From assembly GCA_910589635.1 (NCBI GenBank), contig CAJUTD010000034.1:1-27674 (forward strand): a stretch of DNA of 27,674 nucleotides, read 5' to 3'. The first letter of the stretch is position 1; each line of letters starts with the position of its first letter. Positions 20,844 to 27,674 of this stretch are shown here, one piece after another. The stretch is from an uncultured Lachnospiraceae bacterium (GTDB lineage: Bacteria; Bacillota; Clostridia; Lachnospirales; Lachnospiraceae). The notes beneath the pieces are model-generated. The model made no database searches, was not told where the DNA came from, and saw only the letters and a program-made list of their open reading frames with translations. A program made the position numbers and the translations under genes.

Positions 20844-22330
20844 TTTATTACCTCCTGATATTTACGAATCACAAAATACATAATTGTGCCAGTCCCTTCT
20901 TTGCTATTAACCCAAATCTTGCCTCCATGATCCTCAATAATCTTCTTTACGATAGACAGCCCAATACCACTGCCGCCAGTAGAAGAATTCCTGGAAGCAT
21001 CCGCCCGATAAAAACGGTCAAAGATATAGGGCAAGTCTTTTGCAGAAATCCCCTTTCCATTATCTTCAAACTCAATTTGGATGAAATCTCCCACATCCCG
21101 TATACGGATATTGATAAACCCTTGCTGCTTGTCCAGATATTTGATCGAATTACTAATTAGATTGTTAATCACGCGCCTGAGCTGCTCTGGATCTGCAATA
21201 ATCAACACATCTTTATCGGCATAATCAATATAGTTGAGCCTGATATTCTCAGCCTCCAGGTCTAAGCCGACCTCCTCTACACAATCCTCAAAATAATCCG
21301 CCACATTAATACGGCTGAAATTATAAGGAATACGATTGGTGTCAATCTTCGCATAGAGTGTCAGCTCGTTAATCAAGGTATCCATCTCATTCGCTTTATT
21401 ATAAATTGTGCGGATATACTTCTCCTGCTTTTCGGGCGTGTCGGCAACACCGTCCATAATGCCCTCCACATAACCTTTAATAGCAGTAATCGGCGTCTTC
21501 AAATCATGGGAAATGTTGCTTATAAGCACACGATTTTCTTTCTCTCCCGCTAATTTTTCTTCTTCAGATTCCTTTAAGCGGAAACGCATTTCTTCAAAGT
21601 TCCGGCACAGCTCGCCAATTTCATCCTTTCCATCTGCCTCAACAGTAAAATCAAGATTTCCCGCCTTGATATTCTCCGTTGCCACCTGCAATTTATGAAT
21701 GGGATTGATAATCCCCTGGTAAATCCAAACGGTCAGCATCCCTGCCGTAAAGAGTAATATCAGCAATACCGAAATCATTAAGTCAAGCAGAATCCCCTTG
21801 ACATCCGGTAGAAGCAGCTCTAAAGATGTTATGATGAAAACGCTGCCTTTGCTGCCATCGCTAAAAGTGACATCAATCTGCTTAATCAATGCCTGCTCCT
21901 CGCCTTCCATATAAAACCCGGAGCCTGCACTCTGCAAAACATCGCTGTCATATTCTGGCAAATTCTCTTTGAGCTCTTGGTGAGAAGTCCCATTCCCCTC
22001 ATAAATCAGCTCTCCTCCACGTCTCACCACCAGGTAAGAATATTTTGCTTCCAGCTCATTGTTAATTCTATTCAAATATTCCTGTTCTTTCAGATTATCC
22101 GGCGTATCTCGTGCGACCTTCTGTAATTCCTCGTAAGTTGACTTGGTAAAACGGCTAAGTACCTCGAAAGAGTTCAAAAAATAATCGTATGCATTGCCAT
22201 CCGTGTCATAAATCTGACGGATGGCACGCATCTGATATTTCCCAATACCCCACATGGTAGCCCCTGCCAGCAACACCGGCACTAATATAATGATAAAAAA
22301 CGAAATAATAAGCCTTGTCCGTAATTTCAT
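20840..22330 (-). CDS. Sensor histidine kinase
   Basis: The start at ATG 22330 (MKLRTRLIISFFIIIL) is preferred over the GTG at 22366: it has GGGAAG upstream and puts the first membrane helix at the N-terminus, giving 496 residues. The order is TM1 (about 8-25), an outside sensor of about 150 residues with no recognised fold, TM2 (about 180-203), HAMP (about 205-258), and HisKA with the phospho-acceptor H275 in SNISHDLKTPITAIKGYV. The HATPase domain has the N box NLISNSIKYL, FEDNGKGIS, IFDRFYRADASRN and GGSGIGLSIVKKII. It phosphorylates the response regulator encoded next to it. The signal is unknown. Confidence 0.95.
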   Translation of the reverse strand: MKLRTRLIISFFIIILVPVLLAGATMWGIGKYQMRAIRQIYDTDGNAYDYFLNSFEVLSRFTKSTYEELQKVARDTPDNLKEQEYLNRINNELEAKYSYLVVRRGGELIYEGNGTSHQELKENLPEYDSDVLQSAGSGFYMEGEEQALIKQIDVTFSDGSKGSVFIITSLELLLPDVKGILLDLMISVLLILLFTAGMLTVWIYQGIINPIHKLQVATENIKAGNLDFTVEADGKDEIGELCRNFEEMRFRLKESEEEKLAGEKENRVLISNISHDLKTPITAIKGYVEGIMDGVADTPEKQEKYIRTIYNKANEMDTLINELTLYAKIDTNRIPYNFSRINVADYFEDCVEEVGLDLEAENIRLNYIDYADKDVLIIADPEQLRRVINNLISNSIKYLDKQQGFINIRIRDVGDFIQIEFEDNGKGISAKDLPYIFDRFYRADASRNSSTGGSGIGLSIVKKIIEDHGGKIWVNSKEGTGTIMYFVIRKYQEVIN

Positions 22331-22431
22331 AACACTTCCCGCATTCCTGCCAAAATAATGTATCACTGTTTGTCATAAATAACGAGCCAGACAGCCATTG
22401 ATTAACTTGAAAATAATCTTGCCATTGGCTC

Positions 22432-22482
22432 TAATACAACGAATATTAAGTCTTTGATATATTCGTCGTACTAGTTGTATTA
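22432..22482. repeat. Imperfect inverted repeat upstream of the histidine kinase gene
   Basis: TAATACAAC (22432-22440) pairs with GTTGTATTA (22474-22482), and CGAATAT (22440-22446) with ATATTCG (22459-22465). The right side has an 8-nt bulge. It is about 100 bp from the kinase start and may be an operator or a weak hairpin. The 22331-22431 stretch holds no other recognised feature. Confidence 0.45.
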
Positions 22483-22597
22483 TATCAACCTTGCCGAAAA
22501 AATCCTATGGAAATTTTCTAAAAAATCTAAAATTTGTCTAAAGTATGATATTGAGGCTTGCCGCAGGAACGTAAATTACAAATTATAGGGTCGTAGC

Positions 22598-22772
22598 ACT
22601 AATATATTTACTCGTTCAAAAGGTCTTGCCGCTTATGCGGCAAAGACAGAATGCACAAAAATTACTCTGGGAAGCTAGCTTCCCAAGATAATTTTTGTAC
22701 ATATTGTTTACATTGCTTCGCAATGGAAACCTTTTGAACGGATGAAACCTTTATTAATCGCTTCCTGCAACA
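22598..22772. repeat. Cloverleaf-like palindromic repeat, copy 2 (MITE/REP-like), before dpaAB
   Basis: The repeat is the same as at 17737-17912, in the same orientation, with ends GTTCAAAAGGT (22614-22624) and ACCTTTTGAAC (22729-22739). The 40-bp central hairpin (22657-22696) is the exact reverse complement of that in copy 1 (17796-17835). A partial extra piece resembling its right half lies at 22774-22797. An outer inverted pair TAAATTACAAA/TTTGTAATTTA (22571-22581 and 22808-22818) frames the whole. It sits between the divergent kinase and dpaA genes. Confidence 0.85.
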
Positions 22773-22897
22773 CACCAAAGATAATTTTGTGCATATTAAT
22801 CTATACTTTGTAATTTATATTAGCGCGACAACTCCATACCTTAAAAATTATATTAGTACAACATCCCCTTTCATGAGTCTATACCACCGGTACAGAC

Positions 22898-22923
22898 ACA
22901 ATTCTCTTCTTTTTTCATATATT
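22898..22923 (+). promoter_or_regulatory. Candidate sigma-K-like promoter of dpaAB
   Basis: ACA (22898-22900), 15 bp, then CATATATTG (22916-22924) fits loosely to the known sigma-K pattern (AC -35, CATA...TA -10), about 30 bp before the dpaA ATG. The B. subtilis spoVF operon is sigma-K dependent. The sequence match alone is weak. Confidence 0.35.
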
Positions 22924-22952
22924 GTAAGGATTATTTCTTTTTGAGGAAACTT

Positions 22953-23825
22953 ATGGAAGCAGCATCCATCACAATATTAGGCGGAGATTTAAGGCAATGT
23001 TATGCGGCAGAATACTTGCAGTCCCGGGGGTATAAAGTTACATGCTGCCAGACACCGGATTTCCCTTACCACTCTGACATTGTTAAAGCGGACTACCTGG
23101 AACATGAACCCTGGCAATCGGATTTGATACTAGCTCCAACTCCTTTGACACGCGATGAAATAAATTTGTTCCAAACAGAAGGAAACTGTCCCCCCTGCCC
23201 TTTGCATGATTTATGGGACCAACTCAAGGCAGAGCACACGTTTGCCGTCTGCAATCTTTCTAAAAAGCTGCAAACGTCATTGGAAAATACCGGATGCCGA
23301 ATTCTCACATTTGGTAATTCCCCATTCTTCCAAAAGGAAAATGCTCGGCTCACCGCAGAGGGACTTCTTGCAGAGGTAATTCGCTGCACTCCTTTCGCTT
23401 TATCATCTGCCAATATACTTCTTTTGGGTTACGGCTGCTGCGGCTCTTGTATTGCCAGACTTTTTCTTCCGCTGTGCCGCAATATTTATGTAATCGAGCA
23501 AGATCCGCTGAAAGAAAATGCCGCAAGAAAAGATGGGGCTTCCCCCATCCATAAAAATGATTTTTCCAAGGTATTGCCGCAATGCCAGATTTTAATCAAT
23601 ACCGTTCCGGCACCCATCCTTGGGGTGGCGCATTTATCAGAAATGCACAGCTCCTGCCACATTTTTGACATTGCCTCTGCTCCATTTGGTTTCCCGGCAG
23701 ATACTACAGAGAAATGCCTATTGCCTTATTATCGAATTCCAGGCATCCCGGGGCGTTTCTCCCCTGTCACCGCCGGCAGGATCATCGGCCAAACAATAGA
23801 AAGGATGACAGAACATGCTCTATGA
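22953..23825 (+). CDS. dpaA: Dipicolinate synthase subunit A
   Basis: DpaA, with DpaB, makes dipicolinic acid from the dihydrodipicolinate-level intermediate in the mother cell; it loads the spore core with Ca-DPA for heat resistance. ATG 22953 is chosen because TGAGG lies 7 nt before it; a TTG at 22941 is the alternative. The 290 residues have an N-terminal domain beginning ITILGGDLRQCYAAEYLQ, and a Rossmann domain with ILLLGYGCCGSCIARLF (GxGxxG form), then YVIEQDP. They end with IFDIASAPFGF and the DpaA-like PGIPGRFSPVTAGRIIG. The gene overlaps dpaB by 11 bp, so the two are translated together. Confidence 0.95.
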   Translation: MEAASITILGGDLRQCYAAEYLQSRGYKVTCCQTPDFPYHSDIVKADYLEHEPWQSDLILAPTPLTRDEINLFQTEGNCPPCPLHDLWDQLKAEHTFAVCNLSKKLQTSLENTGCRILTFGNSPFFQKENARLTAEGLLAEVIRCTPFALSSANILLLGYGCCGSCIARLFLPLCRNIYVIEQDPLKENAARKDGASPIHKNDFSKVLPQCQILINTVPAPILGVAHLSEMHSSCHIFDIASAPFGFPADTTEKCLLPYYRIPGIPGRFSPVTAGRIIGQTIERMTEHAL

Positions 23826-24417
23826 TTTTCATGACAAATCCATCGGGGTCGGTTTTACCGGTTCCTTCTGCACATACGAAAAAATATTTACGGCATTGGA
23901 GAATTTAAAACAGACCGGCGCCAATCTTCTTCCGGTTTTTTCACTGAATGCCTCTTCCCTCAATTCACGTTTTGGTACGAGCGAGTCTTTCTTAAAACGC
24001 GCAGAAACCCTCACCGGCCATGCGCCCATCACCACAATTCCGGCAGCGGAGCCAATTGGTCCGAAAGGGTTGATGGATATCTTAGTAATTGCTCCTTGTA
24101 CTGGCAATACACTCTCCAAACTGGCAAACGGCATCTCAGATACACCGGTGCTGATGGCTGCAAAGTCGCATCTGCGCAACAACCGGCCTCTGGTACTCTC
24201 ACTGTCCACCAATGATGCTCTGGGAATGAACCTTAAAAACATCGGTATACTCTTAAACACCAAAAATATTTACTTCGTTCCCTTTGGGCAGGATGACTAT
24301 CAGGCAAAACCCAATTCCATGACGGCCTTTACAGAATTGCTGCCGGAAACAATTGACGCCGCGCTGAAAGGGAAACAAATCCAGCCGGTCATCCGCAGCC
24401 CCCACAGTACGACGTAA
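23815..24417 (+). CDS. dpaB: Dipicolinate synthase subunit B (flavoprotein-like)
   Basis: The second subunit of dipicolinate synthase has 200 residues. It belongs to the flavoprotein/phosphopantothenoyl-cysteine decarboxylase-like fold: VGFTGSFCTYEKIF at the start, then DILVIAPCTGNTLSKLANGISDTPVLMAAKSHLRN, typical of this fold. It continues with RPLVLSLSTNDALGMNLKNIGILLNTKNIYFVPFGQDD and ends PNSMTA. ATG 23815 lies inside the end of dpaA with AAAGGATGA upstream, so translation is coupled. It is late sporulation specific in known spore formers. Together with spoIIID it shows a working sporulation programme. Confidence 0.95.
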   Translation: MLYDFHDKSIGVGFTGSFCTYEKIFTALENLKQTGANLLPVFSLNASSLNSRFGTSESFLKRAETLTGHAPITTIPAAEPIGPKGLMDILVIAPCTGNTLSKLANGISDTPVLMAAKSHLRNNRPLVLSLSTNDALGMNLKNIGILLNTKNIYFVPFGQDDYQAKPNSMTAFTELLPETIDAALKGKQIQPVIRSPHSTT

Positions 24418-24436
24418 AAAGTCTGGTGCAGGCAAT

Positions 24437-24613
24437 CTACACGACAGTGTATTGCATCATTTCATAATGAATCTTTGTTCCCTCCGCAATCTCCGGAGGG
24501 AGCAAAGCTCTTGCAACGCATTTTTCTTCCTCCTGGGACTGGCCCGCCTGTAACAGATAGGCATAATCCCCATCAATACGTGCCACTGTGTATTCTATTG
24601 GTCCTAAATTCAT
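24437..24613 (-). CDS. Small DUF3006-like protein
   Basis: The start is set at ATG 24613 (MNLGPIEYTVARIDGDYAYL), with AAAGGAG upstream, giving 58 residues; the longer frame to 24805 only overlaps the sigma-like gene. The pattern YTVARIDGDYAYLL..., then an acidic hinge, then ALLPPEIAEGTKIHYE resembles DUF3006 proteins: a short beta barrel-like fold of unknown function found in many Firmicutes. It follows the sigma-like gene by 58 bp, probably in one transcript, and converges with dpaB. No catalytic residues can be named. Confidence 0.65.
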   Translation of the reverse strand: MNLGPIEYTVARIDGDYAYLLQAGQSQEEEKCVARALLPPEIAEGTKIHYEMMQYTVV

Positions 24614-24671
24614 AACATTTCTCCTTTCGCCTATTACCTGATTCCCTATTGTCCAATACATATTACCAATA

Positions 24672-25502
24672 CTATTCTTTCCTCGCTTTCTCATGTAAGT
24701 CCAGAATATCAACAATCTCCTCCGGGGGAATTCTAGTATATTCGCATAATTCCTGCACTGTGGGGTCTGTACCATTTTCCTCAGCCAGCGCTTTCCTCGC
24801 TTCATGGATTAAACTTACCTTAGCAAGAATAGTATTCTCACTGTCGGCCTCCCCCTCCAGTTCCTGGCGGTAATTGTCCATTCCTTCCCTGACAAGACTC
24901 TCCAGACGTTTCTCCAAACGCTTCTGCTGTGCGTCTTCCAAAACCTTTGCATTGTCTGCACCATATTCTGAGGCTTTGCCGAGAAGCTGCCCCAATCCAA
25001 GAAGCAGGGCAATATTTCCTTCCTGCACTATATCTTCCAAAAATACCCTTGGCGTAACAAATTCTCCGGCAATCTCAATAATCTTTTTCAACCATTGATG
25101 GGATATTTCCTCTATTGCTGTCTTTTCCCCCGACAACAATTTGTGGTACAATGCCGTCTGCTGTTCTTTTGTCAAAACGGCAACGGAAGAAATCTCACTC
25201 AGATACATCTGAAAATGCGGATTTTGAGATTGTCCTGCCGGCTTTACATCAGGCTTAGATCGCGTGCGCTTACAAGATTTCGCCTCCGCTTGGGTATTTG
25301 CCGCCTCTTTATCATCTTCATTCTCTAATACTTCTTCCTGCGGCGTCAGCAGAAATTGATAAATCATTTCCTGTTGTTCTTCCGACAAATCCATACCCTG
25401 AAAATAGTCTCGGATTTCTTCTTTTGTCAACGGCACAGGGCTTGCTTTGGCAATCTCCTGCACAGAATGCAGCGTTTCCATAAATGCTGTTTTATCTACC
25501 AT
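24672..25502 (-). CDS. Divergent sigma-70-like protein lacking regions 2.3/2.4 and 4
   Basis: The 276-residue protein has an acidic N-terminus (1-92), then region 1.2-2.1-like sequence (94-147: NPHFQMYLSEISSVAVLTKEQQTALYHKLLSG). A region 2.2-like FLEDIVQEGNIALLLGLGQLL follows at 154-174, close to the usual LIQEGNIGL core-binding helix. The expected KFSTYA..WWIRQAI (2.3/2.4, -10 melting and recognition) is missing, replaced by a charged helix (185-225). A region 3-like ending is present (226-272: ARKALAEENGTDPTVQELCEYTRIPPEEIVDIL). There is no region 4. It could bind RNA polymerase core without promoter recognition, but this is inference. ATG 25502 has ACGGAG upstream. Confidence 0.75.
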   Translation of the reverse strand: MVDKTAFMETLHSVQEIAKASPVPLTKEEIRDYFQGMDLSEEQQEMIYQFLLTPQEEVLENEDDKEAANTQAEAKSCKRTRSKPDVKPAGQSQNPHFQMYLSEISSVAVLTKEQQTALYHKLLSGEKTAIEEISHQWLKKIIEIAGEFVTPRVFLEDIVQEGNIALLLGLGQLLGKASEYGADNAKVLEDAQQKRLEKRLESLVREGMDNYRQELEGEADSENTILAKVSLIHEARKALAEENGTDPTVQELCEYTRIPPEEIVDILDLHEKARKE

Positions 25503-25564
25503 ATCTTTTCTCCGTTAAAAGCATTATTGCTCCTCATTCTATACTATTTGTTAGTTGAAACACC

Positions 25565-26101
25565 TTATGCTTTCTTATAAAACACCAAGGTAAGCCTCTC
25601 ATTGATAATTTTCGTCCTGCCTGTGCTTATGTAGCCCATTTTTTCATAAAGATGGCAGTTTTTGCTTTCCTGCAAAATTGTCCCTAACTCCCAGCCTGTT
25701 TTGCCATGTATCTGTTCGCACATTTTGATTGCTTGCTGCGCAATGCCTTTGTTACAAAATTGCGGCAATATAAAAATTGGTGAAATCCACTTGCTTTCGC
25801 CCGCCTGTTTGCTATCAATCACGCGAATGGCTCCTACTTTCTGCTGTCCCAAACAGATAAAATAGTAATACGAATCGTCCTGTTCCAGGCGGGACTCTAT
25901 CTTGCTGATATCCTCGTTAGCCGGGTTCGTATCGTAATCCTTGTATTTGTCAAATAACTCCCGAAACGATTCCACTTGCATGGCATGAAGCTCTTTTGCA
26001 TCGCTTATATCTGCCCGAAGCAATTGTATTTCCATAGTCTGGCTATTTACTTTATTTGAGTTAAAAATTCCGCCTGATAGCATTCTCTCTTCTTCCGTCA
26101 T
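25565..26101 (-). CDS. GNAT-family N-acetyltransferase
   Basis: The start is set at ATG 26101 (MTEEERMLSGGIFNSN), with GAGGG upstream and 14 nt after the stop of the ATPase gene; this gives 178 residues. ATG at about 26035 (MEIQLLRADISDAKELH) is a second possibility and is where the domain begins. GNAT features are IQLLRADISDAKELHAMQVESF (strand 1, helix 1), YYYFICLGQQKVGAIRVID, then WISPIFILPQFCNKGIAQQAIKMCEQ (acetyl-CoA-binding motif A), and LGTILQESKNCHLYEKMGYISTGRT. The substrate is unknown. It forms a pair with the upstream ATPase-like gene. Confidence 0.88.
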   Translation of the reverse strand: MTEEERMLSGGIFNSNKVNSQTMEIQLLRADISDAKELHAMQVESFRELFDKYKDYDTNPANEDISKIESRLEQDDSYYYFICLGQQKVGAIRVIDSKQAGESKWISPIFILPQFCNKGIAQQAIKMCEQIHGKTGWELGTILQESKNCHLYEKMGYISTGRTKIINERLTLVFYKKA

Positions 26102-26115
26102 ATTTGCTGCACCCT

Positions 26116-27674
26116 CTATTCCTTTTTCATTTCTTCTATGATACAACTATGCGTTTTGTCTTTTTTATCATAATTGATCCCCACCAGCAGAATTTCACCG
26201 GCATATCCCTCCAGGGCTTTCGTATATTGCCTGTCCTTAATCTGCTCTATGGCAGAACAGGCTGTCTGATCGTATTTTAACTCAACTACCAGCGCCGGCT
26301 TATTCACCGAAGGCAAGGACCAAAAGACGATATCCGCAAAACCTCGGCCTGTGGGCAGTTCCCGCATAAGCCTGTAATCTTTTCTTGCGCTATAATAAGC
26401 CAATCCAATCGCACAACTAAGAGAATTTTCATCGTTGTAGGCCAACATCGAAGCCACTTCGCTATGCGCCAAATCCAGGCCTGCGGCAACGCTTTTTTCA
26501 TCATGCAGGAGTGTATCTTTTAGCAGCTTTTCAGAAGCCTTTAAAACACACATAACCTCCTGCCAGCCTCCTGTACTCATGGCATTTTCAAATTCCCCCA
26601 TAATCTCTTTATTGGGAATAAAGGCTTCTTTTGTCTCCGAATCATACCCCAGATACCCCAGATGGATCAACAACGTCAACACATCGTCTTTCGTTTTAAA
26701 ATGATTCATATCATTCTGAAAACTAAGGGTATTTACCACGGTGCGCCCGCCGCCCAACATCTGTACAATGTCCTGCCTTAGACCATCAAAGTCCATATCC
26801 ATATATATTTTTAACGCCTCATACGTCTCCGTGGACGTCCAGTAACTGGAAAATGTATGACGGCGCATTGCCTCTACCACGGATTTGGGATTGTAAATAT
26901 GCTGGTATTGTTGAAATTTATAGCCGTCATACCAGTTACTGGTTTCTTCAAAATCCATTTCAAACCGCTCACATAATTCTTGTACTTCTGTCTCCGTAAA
27001 ACCAGTATATTCCTCAAAAAAAGACGGATCTGTCATAGAATATTCCCAAAACATATTCAGCGCAGAATGCGAACCATATTTTTTGACCGGCAAGATCCCC
27101 GTCATATAGACAAGTCCCACATATTCCCTGTCTTTCAGCAGGTTACGCAGAAAGTCAAGATAGCTCCTTTGCGCTTCCTCCGCCTCCTTTTTCTCTCGCA
27201 TCACGCAATCCCACTCATCTATCAGGAAAATGAACTCCCTGCCTGTCTTGGCAAAAATTTTGCGCAATGCCACGGCAAGCCCGATATCCCACCGTTTCAG
27301 CAGTTCTCCATACTCCTCCTCAAGTTCCTCGAGCACCTCCTGTTCCAGATAATCCGTCATTTTATCCGCAGAAGACTCGCTCAAAAACTGCTGCATATTG
27401 AGGAAAATCACATCATACTGATTCAAATATTCTGTAAAAGTCTCCTCTTGCTCTATTTTAAGCCCCTCAAACAGACTCGCGGAATCACAGCCGCGGCTGT
27501 AATAGGCGGCAAGCATCTCAAGCGTCATGGACTTTCCAAAACGCCGCGCCCTGCTGACACAGATAAATTTTTCCCTTGTATTTAAACATCTGTTTGTATG
27601 CGCTATCAAGCCGCTCTTATCCACATAGATTTGCGAGCGTATAGATTCCCAAAAGCTTTTATTTCCCGGATTCA
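26116..27674 (-). CDS. AAA-ATPase-like / PD-(D/E)XK nuclease superfamily protein, 5' end outside the window
   Basis: The frame is open beyond the right edge: upstream of the first internal start at 27624 it reads NPGNKSFWESIRSQIYVDKSGLI, the normal N-terminus of this family, so the real start lies a few codons outside. Marks are the P-loop variant SRARRFGKSMTLEML, Walker B FIFLIDEWDCVM, GILPVKKYG, and WYDGYKF. The C-terminal PD-(D/E)XK core is GRGFADIVFW and PALVVELKYD (D, E, K present). The family (AAA_lid-like with DUF1703) is abundant in Clostridia and Bacteroidia, often in many copies, with no established function. It is nearly full length here. A GNAT gene follows 14 bp later. Confidence 0.9.
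   Translation of the reverse strand, partial: NPGNKSFWESIRSQIYVDKSGLIAHTNRCLNTREKFICVSRARRFGKSMTLEMLAAYYSRGCDSASLFEGLKIEQEETFTEYLNQYDVIFLNMQQFLSESSADKMTDYLEQEVLEELEEEYGELLKRWDIGLAVALRKIFAKTGREFIFLIDEWDCVMREKKEAEEAQRSYLDFLRNLLKDREYVGLVYMTGILPVKKYGSHSALNMFWEYSMTDPSFFEEYTGFTETEVQELCERFEMDFEETSNWYDGYKFQQYQHIYNPKSVVEAMRRHTFSSYWTSTETYEALKIYMDMDFDGLRQDIVQMLGGGRTVVNTLSFQNDMNHFKTKDDVLTLLIHLGYLGYDSETKEAFIPNKEIMGEFENAMSTGGWQEVMCVLKASEKLLKDTLLHDEKSVAAGLDLAHSEVASMLAYNDENSLSCAIGLAYYSARKDYRLMRELPTGRGFADIVFWSLPSVNKPALVVELKYDQTACSAIEQIKDRQYTKALEGYAGEILLVGINYDKKDKTHSCIIEEMKKE

Noticed and set aside
1..27674. CRISPR array, rRNA or tRNA genes
   Set aside because: No regularly spaced repeats with unique spacers were seen, and no tRNA or rRNA signatures were recognised on either strand.

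Overview
The window looks like the chromosome of a spore-forming, low-to-moderate-GC Firmicute, most likely a Lachnospiraceae-type Clostridium. The basis is the sporulation genes (spoIIID, dipicolinate synthase dpaAB, a YtvI-like permease), T-box leaders, strong purine-rich ribosome binding sites, frequent GTG/TTG starts, and the style of the mobile genes. The species cannot be fixed from the sequence alone.

Layout. Bases 1-5741 are the end of an integrative element abutting the 3' end of guaA, a known type of integration target. It carries a DUF1016/YhcG nuclease-like gene running off the left edge, two related small XRE regulators, two unknown small genes, a tnpV cassette inside a perfect 20-bp inverted repeat, a MobC-like gene, a tyrosine integrase, a small Xis-like HTH gene and a divergent XRE repressor. 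Bases 5742-10293 are core genes on the minus strand: guaA, a leuA with an AraC-type DNA-binding domain fused at its C-terminus and a leucine T-box in front, and spoIIID behind a sigma-E-like promoter. A chemoreceptor gene (plus strand) and secA (minus strand) converge on a shared terminator. Between secA and proS lies a roughly 735-nt transcription unit without a credible ORF, with a consensus promoter and a rho-independent terminator: a candidate large non-coding RNA. proS has a proline T-box, and a 176-bp palindromic repeat sits between the T-box terminator and the proS start. Next, on the minus strand, a histidine kinase, response regulator, pseudouridine synthase and YtvI-like permease form a tight operon. 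A second copy of the 176-bp repeat lies in the divergent region before dpaAB. The window ends with a short DUF3006-like gene, a strange sigma-70-like gene lacking regions 2.3/2.4 and 4, a GNAT acetyltransferase, and a partial AAA-like ATPase/PD-(D/E)XK protein.

Most unusual items: (1) the LeuA-AraC fusion under a Leu T-box, a possible leucine-sensing enzyme that is also a regulator; (2) the large putative ncRNA at about 15425-16160, with GAGGTAC motifs spaced 50-51 nt apart; (3) the two-copy cloverleaf-like repeat, whose 40-bp core is exactly inverted between copies; (4) degenerate tandem copies of the 3' ends of tnpV (54-55 bp period) and of the xis-like gene (32 bp period); (5) a 19-bp palindrome found both in front of and inside the DUF1016 gene.
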